Below are positions 30,093 to 39,775 of a stretch of 64,000 bases of DNA, one piece after another. Numbering within the stretch: position 1 is the first letter of the stretch; every line of letters starts with the position of its first letter. Both the position numbers and the translations under genes were made by a program. The stretch is from Tenggerimyces flavus. GTDB taxonomy: Bacteria; Actinomycetota; Actinomycetes; Propionibacteriales; Actinopolymorphaceae. The notes below the pieces were generated by a model, which searched no databases, was not told the origin of the DNA, and worked only from the letters and a program-made list of their open reading frames with translations. The stretch lies in the NCBI RefSeq assembly GCF_016907715.1, contig NZ_JAFBCM010000001.1, forward strand, positions 6,324,001-6,388,000. The letters run 5' to 3'.

Positions 30093-30135
30093 GCCGGCGG
30101 TTTGGATGAAGGTGCCCTTCATCCAAACCGCCGGC
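30093..30135. repeat. Palindrome family B, unit B2
   Basis: A perfect 20-bp-arm palindrome: GCCGGCGGTTTGGATGAAGG, loop TGC, then its exact complement. It lies 14 bp past the radical SAM stop codon, so it could act as a terminator. The core is in the opposite orientation (GGTGCCC) to B1. Confidence 0.92.
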
Positions 30136-30148
30136 GGCGGCGCTGGGG

Positions 30149-32104
30149 CTACTTGGCGAGCAGGGCCTCGCGGCCTTGGGTGACGCCGGCGATCGGGAGC
30201 AGCTTCTTGCCGGTCGGGCCGATCTGGATCTCGGTGTCCATCTGCGGGCACACGCCGCAGTCGAAGCACGGGGTCCAGCGGCAGTCCTCGACCTCCACCG
30301 CACCGGAAGGGTCGATCGCGTCCTGCCAGTCCTCCCACAGCCACTCGCGGTCCAGTCCCGCGTCGAGGTGGTCCCAGGGCAGCACCTCGGCCTCGTCGCG
30401 TTCCCGCGTCGTGTACCAGTCCAGGTCCACCGGCTCCGAAGCCAACGCCTCAGCGCAGGCGGAAACCCAACGCTCGTACGAGAAGTGCTCGCTCCACCCG
30501 TCGAAGCGGCCGCCGTCCTCCCACACCGCGCGGATCACGCGGCTCACGCGACGGTCGCCGCGGGACAGCAGTCCTTCGACCACCGACGGCTGCCCGTCGT
30601 GGTAGCGGATGCCGATCGCCTTGCCGAACTCGCGACTCGTCCGGATCGCCGACTTGAGCTTGTCCAGCCGCGCGTCCACCGTCTCCCACGCGGCCTGCCC
30701 AGCCCACTGGAACGGCGTGTGCGGCTTGGGTACGAAGCCACCGATCGACACCGTGCAACGGATGTCGCGCCGCCCCGACACCTCACGCCCGGTCGCGATG
30801 ACCTTCTTCGCGAGCTCTGCGATCGCGAGCACGTCCTCGTCGGTCTCGGTCGGGAGGCCGCACATGAAGTACAGCTTCACCTGCCGCCACCCGTTCGAGT
30901 ACGCCGTCGCGACGGTCTTGATGAGGTCTTCCTCGGACACCATCTTGTTGATCACGCGGCGCAGCCGGTCGCTGCCGCCTTCGGGCGCGAACGTCAGACC
31001 CGACCGGCGACCGTTGCGGGACAGCTCGTTCGCCAGCGTGATGTTGAACGCGTCGACGCGCGTGGAGGGCAACGACAGCGAGACGTTCGTGCCCTCGTAC
31101 TGGTCCGCGAGGCCCTTCGCGACGTCACCGATCTCGGAGTGGTCGGCGCTCGACAGCGACAGCAGGCCGACCTCTTCGAAGCCGGACGACTCGATGCCGT
31201 TCTTCACCATGTCGCCGATGGTGGAGATGCTGCGCTCGCGTACGGGCCGCGTGATCATGCCCGCCTGGCAGAACCGGCAGCCGCGCGTGCAGCCGCGGAA
31301 GATCTCGACGGAGAACCGCTCGTGCACGGTTTCGGCCAACGGGACAAGGGGTTTCTTCGGGTACGGCCACTCGTCGAGGTTCATCAGCGTGTGCTTGATG
31401 ACGCGGAACGGCACCCCCGAACGGTTCGGCACGACGCGGCGGATCCGCCCGTCCGGCAGGTAGTCCACGTCGAAGAACTTCGGTACGTACACCCCGCCCG
31501 TCGCCGCGAGCCGGAACAGCAGCTCGTCGCGCCCGCCGGGCGAGCCCTCTTCCTTCCACTCGCGCACGATGTCGGAGATCTTCAGCACGATCTCCTCGCC
31601 GTCGCCGAGCACGGCGGCGTCGAGGAAGTCGGCGATCGGCTCCGGGTTGAACGCTGAGTGCCCGCCGGCGAGCACGATCGGGTGCTCGTCGCCGCGGTCG
31701 CGCGCCTCGAGCGGGATGCCCGCGAGGTCGAGCGCGGTGAGCAGGTTGGTGTAGCCGAGCTCGGTCGAGAACGAGACGCCGAGTACGTCGAACGCGCCGA
31801 CCGGACGGTGCGCGTCGACGGTGAACTGCGGGATGTCGTTCTCCCGCATCAGCTTCTCGAGGTCCGGCCAGACCGAGTAGGTGCGCTCGGCGAGGATCCA
31901 GTCGCGCTCGTTCAGCACCTCGTACAGGATCTGCACGCCCTGGTTGGGGAGGCCGACCTCGTACGCGTCGGGGTACATGAGGGCCCAGCGGACCTGGACG
32001 GAGTCCCAGTCCTTCAGGGTTTGGTTGAGCTCGCCGCCGACGTACTGGATCGGCTTCTGCACGAGCGGAAGCAGCGGCTCCAGCTGGGGGAAGATCGAGT
32101 TCAC
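30149..32104 (-). CDS. TIGR03960-family radical SAM protein
   Basis: About 651 residues from the GTG at 32104 (VNSIFPQLEPLLPLVQKPIQYVGGELN, the usual family start). An N-terminal cobalamin-binding-like domain (about 40-200) contains DVLGVSFSTELGYTNLLTAL and VLAGGHSAFNPEP. The radical SAM cluster is FRGCTRGCRFCQAG (CX3CX2C). A C-terminal extension has CRWTPCFDCGVC, perhaps a second Fe-S site. The function is unknown. It is normally adjacent to the DUF2344 gene, which here is separated. Confidence 0.93.
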   Translation of the reverse strand: MNSIFPQLEPLLPLVQKPIQYVGGELNQTLKDWDSVQVRWALMYPDAYEVGLPNQGVQILYEVLNERDWILAERTYSVWPDLEKLMRENDIPQFTVDAHRPVGAFDVLGVSFSTELGYTNLLTALDLAGIPLEARDRGDEHPIVLAGGHSAFNPEPIADFLDAAVLGDGEEIVLKISDIVREWKEEGSPGGRDELLFRLAATGGVYVPKFFDVDYLPDGRIRRVVPNRSGVPFRVIKHTLMNLDEWPYPKKPLVPLAETVHERFSVEIFRGCTRGCRFCQAGMITRPVRERSISTIGDMVKNGIESSGFEEVGLLSLSSADHSEIGDVAKGLADQYEGTNVSLSLPSTRVDAFNITLANELSRNGRRSGLTFAPEGGSDRLRRVINKMVSEEDLIKTVATAYSNGWRQVKLYFMCGLPTETDEDVLAIAELAKKVIATGREVSGRRDIRCTVSIGGFVPKPHTPFQWAGQAAWETVDARLDKLKSAIRTSREFGKAIGIRYHDGQPSVVEGLLSRGDRRVSRVIRAVWEDGGRFDGWSEHFSYERWVSACAEALASEPVDLDWYTTRERDEAEVLPWDHLDAGLDREWLWEDWQDAIDPSGAVEVEDCRWTPCFDCGVCPQMDTEIQIGPTGKKLLPIAGVTQGREALLAK

Positions 32105-32238
32105 GGCCTCGAAGCTCTCGTCGGGGGAAGGGGCAGCTACACGGAGCGGCCGGATCGTCGAAGAAGCCGGACCGTCCACCGTCAGGTTGCGGACCGGCTT
32201 TGGCGAAACTGAGCGATCCGGACCGCGACCAGACAAAG

Positions 32239-34243
<2,005 letters not shown>

Positions 34244-34250
34244 GAGACCT

Positions 34251-34340
34251 CACGCTCCCTGCGCCGGCATTACCCGGATCAGGTTCCACGGTCGGAGCGT
34301 CCCGCTCCCTCTCAGCCCTGGCGCCGGGCTCCCGTGCGGA
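34251..34340 (-). ncRNA. TPP (thi-box) riboswitch
   Basis: On the minus strand the two conserved aptamer blocks are plain: GGGCTGAGAGGGAGC (5' side) and CCTGATCCGGGTAATGCCGG followed by GCAGGGA (3' side). P1 can form between CACG and CGTG at the ends. The aptamer fills almost the whole gap between thiE and thiO, and its 3' strand reaches the thiO ribosome site, so translational control is plausible. TPP binding would switch off thiO-thiS-thiG. Confidence 0.95.
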
Positions 34341-34346
34341 CGCCTT

Positions 34347-35000
34347 CTACGCTACCGCAGCCTTGAGAGCGGCCGCGGCCGCGCGGGGGTCCTCGGCCTC
34401 GGTGATCGCGCGGACGACGACGATGCGCGTCGCGCCGGCCGCGAGGACCTCGGGCAGGCGCCGCTCGTCGATGCCGCCGATCGCGAACCATGGCCGCTCG
34501 GGCTTAGCCGAAGCGGTCGCCCGTACGAGCTCCAGCCCGGGCGCGGGCCGGCCGAGCTTCGTCGGCGTGGGCCAGCACGGCCCGGTGCAGAAGTAGTCGA
34601 CGCCGTCCTCGACCGCAGCGGCGCTCGCCTGGTCGGTGTCGTGCGTCGAACGGCCGATCGCGATGTCCTCGCCGGCAACCGCGCGGGCGAACGTGACGGG
34701 CAGGTCGTCCTGGCCGAGATGGAGCACGTCGGCACCGGCGATCCGGGCGATGTCCGCGCGGTCGTTCACCGCGAGCAGCGCGCCGTGCCGGTGGCAGGCC
34801 TCGGCCAGGATCTCGAGCGCCGCGAGCTCCGGCTTGGCCTCGATCCCCTTGTCCCGCAGCTGAATGATGTCGACGCCGCCGGCGAGCGCGGCGTCGACGA
34901 ACTCGGCGAGATCGCCGCGATCGTGGCGCGCGTCGGTGCAGAGATAGAGGTGGGCGTCGTTGAGGCGCTGGCGGATTTCAGTTGCGTCGAGTCCGGGCAC
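34347..35000 (-). CDS. thiE: Thiamine-phosphate synthase
   Basis: 217 residues from the GTG at 35000 (another GTG at 35009 is possible). A TIM-barrel enzyme that joins HMP-PP to thiazole phosphate. Motifs: [10 protein letters not shown] (pyrophosphate binding), [35 protein letters not shown] and [29 protein letters not shown]. It ends about 7 bp upstream of the TPP aptamer, so the riboswitch lies downstream of thiE rather than ahead of it. Only 12 bp separate its start from the divergent GNAT gene. Confidence 0.95.
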   Translation of the reverse strand: MPGLDATEIRQRLNDAHLYLCTDARHDRGDLAEFVDAALAGGVDIIQLRDKGIEAKPELAALEILAEACHRHGALLAVNDRADIARIAGADVLHLGQDDLPVTFARAVAGEDIAIGRSTHDTDQASAAAVEDGVDYFCTGPCWPTPTKLGRPAPGLELVRATASAKPERPWFAIGGIDERRLPEVLAAGATRIVVVRAITEAEDPRAAAAALKAAVA

Positions 35001-35012
35001 GTACGGCACCCT

Positions 35013-35585
35013 ATGTGGATGCTGAAGACCGAACGCCTGATCCTCCGCCCCTGGCGTCAAGAGGATCGGGAGCCTTTCGCTGCCATGAACGCCGACCCCG
35101 CTGTAATGGAGTTCTTCGTCTCGACGATGACCCACGAGGAGAGCGACGGTTTCGTCGACCGCATTGAGGAGGGCTGGGCTCAACGGGGCTTCGGGCTCTG
35201 GGCGGCCGAGGAGATCGAGTCCGGGACGTTCCTCGGCTTCATCGGATTCTTCTACCAGACGTTCGACGCCCACTTCACGCCCGCGTTCGAGATCGGCTAC
35301 CGCCTGGCCCGCGCGGGATGGGGCAAGGGCTACGCGACGGAGGGTGCGCAGGCAGCCGTCCGGTACGGCTTCGAGGAGGCCGGCCTGACCGACATCGTGT
35401 CGATGACCTGCGTGCCGAACGTCCGGTCCCAGAACGTCATGCAAAAGCTCGGCATGACCCACGACCCCGCCGACGACTTCGACCACCCGCGCGTACCGGA
35501 CGGCCACCCGTTCAAGCGGCACGTCCTCTACCGCCTCACCGCCGACCGCTGGCGCGAGCTCGACGCGGCTAACGTGGAGGCATGA
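35013..35585 (+). CDS. GNAT-family acetyltransferase (RimJ/RimL type)
   Basis: About 190 residues ([35 protein letters not shown]). The TERLxLRPW start is the classic RimJ/RimL-like opening. The acetyl-CoA loop is [26 protein letters not shown], and [13 protein letters not shown] is the final motif. These modify N-terminal or small-molecule amines; the substrate is unknown. It begins 12 bp from divergent thiE, which leaves no room for separate leaders, so at least one mRNA is probably leaderless. Overlaps the next gene by 4 nt. Confidence 0.87.
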   Translation: MWMLKTERLILRPWRQEDREPFAAMNADPAVMEFFVSTMTHEESDGFVDRIEEGWAQRGFGLWAAEEIESGTFLGFIGFFYQTFDAHFTPAFEIGYRLARAGWGKGYATEGAQAAVRYGFEEAGLTDIVSMTCVPNVRSQNVMQKLGMTHDPADDFDHPRVPDGHPFKRHVLYRLTADRWRELDAANVEA

Positions 35586-36136
35586 ACTCCGAACACGCCG
35601 CGTTCTGTTCGTCCGAGGAGTGGGCCGAGGCCATCCGGGTGCACGTGATCCCCGGAGTCGTCGGGGCGCTCGAGCTCGGCGAGGACGTCCTGGAGATCGG
35701 GCCCGGTTACGGCCCGACGACGGCCGAGCTCCGCCAGCTCACGCCGAAGCTGACCGCGATCGAGATCGACGAGCAGCTCGCGGACCGGCTCGCCGGGCTC
35801 TACCCGGACGTGACCGTGGTGCGCGGCAACGCGGCTTCGCTGCCGTTCGAGAACGAGCGGTTCAGCGCGGCGGTGTGCTTCACGATGCTGCACCACGTGA
35901 CGACGGAGGAGCTGCAGGACCAGATCTTCGCCGAGACCCACCGCGTGCTCCGGCCCGGCGGCGTGTTCGCCGGGTCGGACAGCAGGGCGAGCGACGACCT
36001 GCGGGAGTTCCACCACGACGACATCTACAACCCGGTCGACCCCACCGGCCTCGCCGACCGCCTGCGGCGCGCCGGCTTCGCCGACCCGAAGGTCACGGTC
36101 GACGAAGACCACTTCATGTTCGAGGCTAGGGCTTGA
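35582..36136 (+). CDS. Class I SAM-dependent methyltransferase
   Basis: 184 residues. Motif I is [15 protein letters not shown], the acidic residue of motif II is in [10 protein letters not shown], and post-motif residues are [28 protein letters not shown]. The [15 protein letters not shown] segment is typical of the Methyltransf_11 group. Small-molecule substrate unknown. Start overlaps the GNAT stop (ATGA). The 3' end overlaps the convergent methyltransferase by 11 nt. Confidence 0.85.
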   Translation: MNSEHAAFCSSEEWAEAIRVHVIPGVVGALELGEDVLEIGPGYGPTTAELRQLTPKLTAIEIDEQLADRLAGLYPDVTVVRGNAASLPFENERFSAAVCFTMLHHVTTEELQDQIFAETHRVLRPGGVFAGSDSRASDDLREFHHDDIYNPVDPTGLADRLRRAGFADPKVTVDEDHFMFEARA

Positions 36137-36845
36137 CCCCGACCGCGCGGCACCAGGCGAACGCGAGGTAGGCGGCGGGCGACTCGCCCCACTCCAGCCA
36201 GGCCCGCTCCATCTCGGCGAGCTCTTCCTTCGTCGCCAGGTCGTGTTCGAGCGCGGCGTCGGTGTAGCCGCCGGGCACCTGGGCGGCGCGGTCGCGGCCG
36301 AACTCGCGGACGGCCGCCGTGGTGCCGTACGGGATCGACTTCGTCGTCGCCTCGACGTCGACGAAGCCGGCTTCGTGCAGCAGGCCGCGCAGCTCGCGGC
36401 CGCGGTACGGATCGTCACCGCCGAGCTGCCACAGCCGCTCGCGGATCGCGTAGAACCGGCGCAGCAGCTCGGCGTGCGGTCCGGCGAGGATGAGGCCGCT
36501 GTACTCCACCGACGCCACCCCGACCACTCCCCCGGGACGAAGTACCCGTCGCAGCTCGGCCAGTCCGTCGACCGGCCGTTCCAGGGCCTCGAGCATCGAG
36601 TGCGCGAACGCCGCGTCGAACTCGCCGTCGGCGAACGGCAGGTCGTACACGCTGCCGTCCTGGAAGGTCACGTTCTCCGTCGGCTCCGCGAAGTCGTCGG
36701 CGAGGTCGACGCCGACCACCGAGCCCGCGTACGCGGCCAGGCCGAGCGTGATCTCGCCGTCGCCGCAGCCGACGTCGAGCACGCGGGCCTCAGGACTCAA
36801 GCGGGGCAGGAAGAAGTCCGCGTACGTCTCCGCCGACCGGTTCAC
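36126..36845 (-). CDS. Class I SAM-dependent methyltransferase
   Basis: About 239 residues from the GTG at 36845 (VNRSAETYADFFLPRLSPEARVLDVGCGDGEITLGLAAY); upstream GTG/TTG codons are alternatives. Motifs: [51 protein letters not shown]. The C-terminal half is helical and Trp-rich, as in UbiE-like enzymes. The first possible codons run directly into a family B palindrome pair, which therefore occupies the promoter region. Confidence 0.82.
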   Translation of the reverse strand: MNRSAETYADFFLPRLSPEARVLDVGCGDGEITLGLAAYAGSVVGVDLADDFAEPTENVTFQDGSVYDLPFADGEFDAAFAHSMLEALERPVDGLAELRRVLRPGGVVGVASVEYSGLILAGPHAELLRRFYAIRERLWQLGGDDPYRGRELRGLLHEAGFVDVEATTKSIPYGTTAAVREFGRDRAAQVPGGYTDAALEHDLATKEELAEMERAWLEWGESPAAYLAFAWCRAVGVKP

Positions 36846-36861
36846 CTCCACCACCCCCAAC

Positions 36862-36892
36862 GGTTTGAATGAAGGGCACCTTCATTCGAACC
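36862..36892. repeat. Palindrome family B, unit B3
   Basis: GGTTTGAATGAAGG, loop GCA, CCTTCATTCGAACC: 14-bp arms with one mismatch. It has A instead of G in the GGATGAAGG core (GAATGAAGG), as does B4. Confidence 0.88.
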
Positions 36893-36894
36893 TA

Positions 36895-36919
36895 TTGAAT
36901 GAAGGTGCCCTTCATTCAA
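36895..36919. repeat. Palindrome family B, unit B4
   Basis: TTGAATGAAGG, loop TGC, CCTTCATTCAA: perfect 11-bp arms, two bases from B3 and with the centre in the opposite orientation. Both units share the GAATGAAGG variant, so the pair seems to have changed together. Confidence 0.9.
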
Positions 36920-36930
36920 CGGGCGGCGGG

Positions 36931-37836
36931 TCACGCGGGGAGCTTCAGGGGGATCGGCGAGCGCAGGGAGATGCTCTCGGTGCGGTACGTGAAGCCGAGA
37001 CGCTCGTTCAGCGCTCGCATGTCGGCGTTCCCCCGCTGGGTCCAGGTGTAGACCTCGACCAGACCGTTCTCCGCCGCCCACGCGAGCGTGCAGCGCTTCA
37101 ACGCCGCGGCGACGCCTCGTCCGCGCCAGTCGCGGCGCACCACCGTGAGCGCGTGCTCGGCGCGGGTGGGCTCGTCGGGGTCGAGGTTGAAGCCGGCCAT
37201 CCCGATCGCCTCGCCGTCGGCGAGCGCGGCGAACGTCGCCTCCGGGTCGGTGATCCAGTCGCCTTCCCAGTCCTCGTACGACACCACCAGGGGCGAGTCG
37301 ATCGCCATGTCCTCGAACGCCTGCGTGCCGACGTTGTCGTACAACTCGCGCGTCAGGTCCGGCCGTTCGGCCAGCGTCACGATCTCCACACCCGCCGGCG
37401 CGGTCGGCCACGGCTCGGTCCCGATCGAGCGGATCTGCTCGACCTGCCGGTCGTACTCGTAGAACCCGAACCGCGTCCCGAACGCCACCGAGCCCGGGTC
37501 GTCGGCCATCGTGTCGACCTCGTCGAAGCCGAGCGCCTGCACGTGCGCCACCAGTTCGTGCAGCAAGGCGGTCCCGATCCCGCGGCGCTGGAAGGACGGA
37601 ACGACGCGCGGCATGACCCAGGAGTGTCCCTTCCGCGAGGCGCGTCCCGCGTGGCCCGAGCCGACCACGGCATCGCCGACGATCGCCAACAGATGCCGGT
37701 CGTCCGGCTTGACCCCGCGGATGATCTCCTCGAGCGGGGCGACCCGTTCGTTCGGCGTGACCGCGACTCGGACCTCGCGCCAGGCGCGGAAGTCGGCCTC
37801 GCCGTCCACGGGTCGGATCGTCACGTCAGCAGGCAT
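36931..37836 (-). CDS. Tandem GNAT acetyltransferase
   Basis: 301 residues from the ATG at 37836 with a GAGGAG ribosome site; a much longer in-frame extension upstream is spurious. Two GNAT modules are visible. The first has WVMPRVVPSFQRRGIGTALLHELVAHVQALGFDEV; the second has ALTVVRRDWRGRGVAAALKRCTLAWAAENGLVEVYTWTQRGNADMRALNERLGFTYR. The architecture recalls mycothiol synthase, but key identity is not evident. Substrate unknown. Confidence 0.85.
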   Translation of the reverse strand: MPADVTIRPVDGEADFRAWREVRVAVTPNERVAPLEEIIRGVKPDDRHLLAIVGDAVVGSGHAGRASRKGHSWVMPRVVPSFQRRGIGTALLHELVAHVQALGFDEVDTMADDPGSVAFGTRFGFYEYDRQVEQIRSIGTEPWPTAPAGVEIVTLAERPDLTRELYDNVGTQAFEDMAIDSPLVVSYEDWEGDWITDPEATFAALADGEAIGMAGFNLDPDEPTRAEHALTVVRRDWRGRGVAAALKRCTLAWAAENGLVEVYTWTQRGNADMRALNERLGFTYRTESISLRSPIPLKLPA

Positions 37837-37960
37837 GGCACAGCTCCTCGTGTTCCTTCGTACGGTCGCGTGCCCTGGACCGACATCCCGATCGACATCA
37901 TGCCCGAGCCCGGGCCCCGCGCGCCCCCGAATTGCGCGAGAGCCCTGCCAGAATGCGCAC

Positions 37961-38671
37961 GTGCATACGGGGACGAAGAGGGCATCCATACTCGCGATCT
38001 GCGTCTTGGCCCTGGCCGGCTGCGGCGGACAGCCACCACCGGCACCGAGCCCGACCACCGGCTCGCCGGCGCCGACGGCCAGCGCGTCACCAACCATCAC
38101 CGCGCCCAGCCCCTCGCCGAGCCCGCTCGACGCCAAGCGGCTCCGCTTCGCCCTCCTCACGCTGGCCGACCTCCCGTCGGGCTGGCGCAAGGTCCCGCCC
38201 GGGAGCGAGTCGGAGTCGAAGATCGCGCCGGCGTCCTGCCGCGCGGTGATGCGGCCGCAGAACGGCATCCCGAACGTCACGACCGCCACCGCGGAGTTCC
38301 AGCTCGGCGAGGACGGACCGCGACTCACCCACACCGTCATGTCCAGCAAGGACGACCTCGGCGCGTTCGTCGACCGGCTGCGGAACGCGCTGCCCGCCTG
38401 CCGCCATTTCACCGGGCTCTCCGCCGACGGGTTCACGACCGAGTACGAGACGACGCTGCTGTCGTTCCCGAAGCAGGGCGACGCGACACTCGCGTTCCGG
38501 ACGACCGGCCGGCTCCAGGGCGAGCTGTCCGAGCTGCCGTTCGGTGGGAACGTGGTCATGGTCGCCGAGGGCAGCGCCATGACCGCCCTGAGCGCGGCCG
38601 GTTTCGACAAGCAGGCCGACGAGGTACGCCTCGAACCACTGCTGGCCAAGGCGCTCGCCAAGGTCGAGTAG
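37961..38671 (+). CDS. Secreted lipoprotein of unknown function
   Basis: About 236 residues from the GTG at 37961. The signal peptide TKRASILAICVLALAGC ends in a lipobox (LAGC). A Pro/Ser/Thr-rich linker follows (PPPAPSPTTGSPAPTASASPTITAPSPSPSP), then an about 170-residue globular domain beginning RLRFALLTLADLPSGWRKVPPG. Such a PknH-sensor-like or 'LADLPxGW' domain is common in actinobacterial lipoproteins of unknown role. Only one base separates its stop from the convergent SDR gene. Confidence 0.8.
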   Translation: MHTGTKRASILAICVLALAGCGGQPPPAPSPTTGSPAPTASASPTITAPSPSPSPLDAKRLRFALLTLADLPSGWRKVPPGSESESKIAPASCRAVMRPQNGIPNVTTATAEFQLGEDGPRLTHTVMSSKDDLGAFVDRLRNALPACRHFTGLSADGFTTEYETTLLSFPKQGDATLAFRTTGRLQGELSELPFGGNVVMVAEGSAMTALSAAGFDKQADEVRLEPLLAKALAKVE

Positions 38672-38672
38672 C

Positions 38673-39470
38673 TCAGTCGCTCGCGACCATCCGGCCCGCC
38701 ACCCGGGCGACCAGCGAGCGGGACGCGAAGTGGCGGGAGAGGAAGACCAGCAGCCGGTTGACGCGCCCGACGACGACGCTGGGCGGAGTCCGCTCGCGGT
38801 CCAGCGCACGCAGCGCCGTCGTGACGACCTGGTCGGCCGTGTAAAGGCGCACGCCACGCGCGCCTTCGCCGCCGGCGACGTCGAAGAACTCGGTACGGGT
38901 CGCGCCGGGACACAGCGCCATCACCCGCAGGCCAGTACCGCCCGACTCCACCCACAGCGCCTCGGTGAAGCTCAGCACGAACGCCTTCGCCGCGCCGTAC
39001 ACCGCCAGGTGCGGCGTCGACTGATACGCGGCGACACTCGCCACGTTGACGAGGAACCCGTCTCCCCTGGCGCGGAGCGGACCGATGTACGCACGGCACA
39101 GGTCGACGACCGCGGTGATGTCCACGGCGATCTCCTGGTGCAGCCGTTCCAGCTCCTCGTCGTGGAACGGACCGGTGGTGGCGAACCCGGCGTTGTTCAC
39201 GACGCTCGTCACCGTCACACCGAGACGAGTCACTTCCGCGGCCAGGCGACCGCCGGTCCCCGGAACGGCGAGGTCGGCCGGCACGACGTGCACAGTCGCG
39301 CCGTACGCGGCACGCAACTCCTCGGCCAACTCCAACAGCCGAGACTCCCGCCGCGCGACCAGCACCAGAGAAGAACCAAGCGCCGCAAGCCGCCGGCTGA
39401 ACTCGAGCCCGATCCCCGAGCTCGCTCCGGTGACGAGCACCGTCTGCTTCCTGTAATCGACCCTGGCCAT
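38673..39470 (-). CDS. Short-chain dehydrogenase/reductase
   Basis: 265 residues. Classical SDR: TGASSGIG (cofactor Gly-rich motif, residues 15-22), NNAG, catalytic Ser in VNVASVAAY and YxxxK as YGAAKAF. The C-terminal part (PGATRTEFF...) is standard. Arg-rich strand end (LVARRESRL) suggests NADP(H). The substrate cannot be named. It faces the kdp operon, with a 135-bp regulatory gap between. Confidence 0.9.
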   Translation of the reverse strand: MARVDYRKQTVLVTGASSGIGLEFSRRLAALGSSLVLVARRESRLLELAEELRAAYGATVHVVPADLAVPGTGGRLAAEVTRLGVTVTSVVNNAGFATTGPFHDEELERLHQEIAVDITAVVDLCRAYIGPLRARGDGFLVNVASVAAYQSTPHLAVYGAAKAFVLSFTEALWVESGGTGLRVMALCPGATRTEFFDVAGGEGARGVRLYTADQVVTTALRALDRERTPPSVVVGRVNRLLVFLSRHFASRSLVARVAGRMVASD

Positions 39471-39486
39471 CCCGGGAGCGTAGCGG

Positions 39487-39515
39487 CGTCAAGAACGCGT
39501 CAAGAGCTCGTCAAG
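39487..39515 (+). promoter_or_regulatory. Three CGTCAAG repeats with 11-bp period: likely KdpE site
   Basis: CGTCAAG occurs at 39487, 39498 and 39509, exactly 11 bp apart, about 90 bp before the first kdp ORF. Head-to-tail repeats on one helical face are how OmpR/KdpE-type response regulators bind. KdpE is encoded at the operon's end. Binding is inferred. Confidence 0.65.
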
Positions 39516-39605
39516 GCGCGCTAGGGGGTCGCTAACGCTGTGTCACGGCACCAGACCGCGGGCCTTCACTACTAGGCGGACCAACTCGAAGATCGGAGTA
39601 CCTCC

Positions 39606-39689
39606 ATGGGCGACGTCATTTACGTCGTACTGACGATCGTCGCGTTCGCGATCGTCGCCCTCGTGGCGCGAGGGGCGGCGAAGCTGTGA
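39606..39689 (+). CDS. 27-residue membrane peptide at the head of the kdp operon
   Basis: [20 protein letters not shown] followed by ARGAAKL: one hydrophobic helix with a short basic tail. The ATG has GGAG 8 nt upstream, and the stop overlaps the kdpF start (GTGA). It resembles KdpF in size and shape but is a separate ORF. I infer a small subunit or leader of the K+ pump, or a regulatory peptide. Confidence 0.6.
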   Translation: MGDVIYVVLTIVAFAIVALVARGAAKL

Positions 39690-39775
39690 ACGTCGAGAAC
39701 GTCGTCGGCCTCGTCATCGCCGTACTGCTCGTCATCTACCTCGTCATCGCCCTCATCAGACCGGAGAAGTTCTAG
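39686..39775 (+). CDS. kdpF: K+-transporting ATPase small subunit KdpF
   Basis: 29 residues: [20 protein letters not shown] then ALIRPEKF. The single helix and the terminal RPEKF are the KdpF hallmark. It stabilises the KdpABC complex in the membrane. The GTG start overlaps the upstream small ORF, and the stop TAG shares its G with the kdpA GTG. Confidence 0.9.
   Translation: MNVENVVGLVIAVLLVIYLVIALIRPEKF

Larger units (their letters stand above)
29813..30148. other. Gene-free stretch made of palindromic repeats
   Basis: About 336 bp between the GNAT start and the radical SAM stop hold no credible ORF. Four hairpins fill most of it in the order B, A, A, B. The B units sit at the outer edges, giving a nested appearance. 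A promoter for the GNAT gene should also be here but is not recognisable. Confidence 0.8.

Noticed and set aside
36931-39492. 853-residue reading on the minus strand joining a GNAT protein to a long N-terminal region
   Set aside because: The upstream part is antisense to the lipoprotein and out of frame with the SDR gene; a good ribosome site precedes the ATG at 37836.
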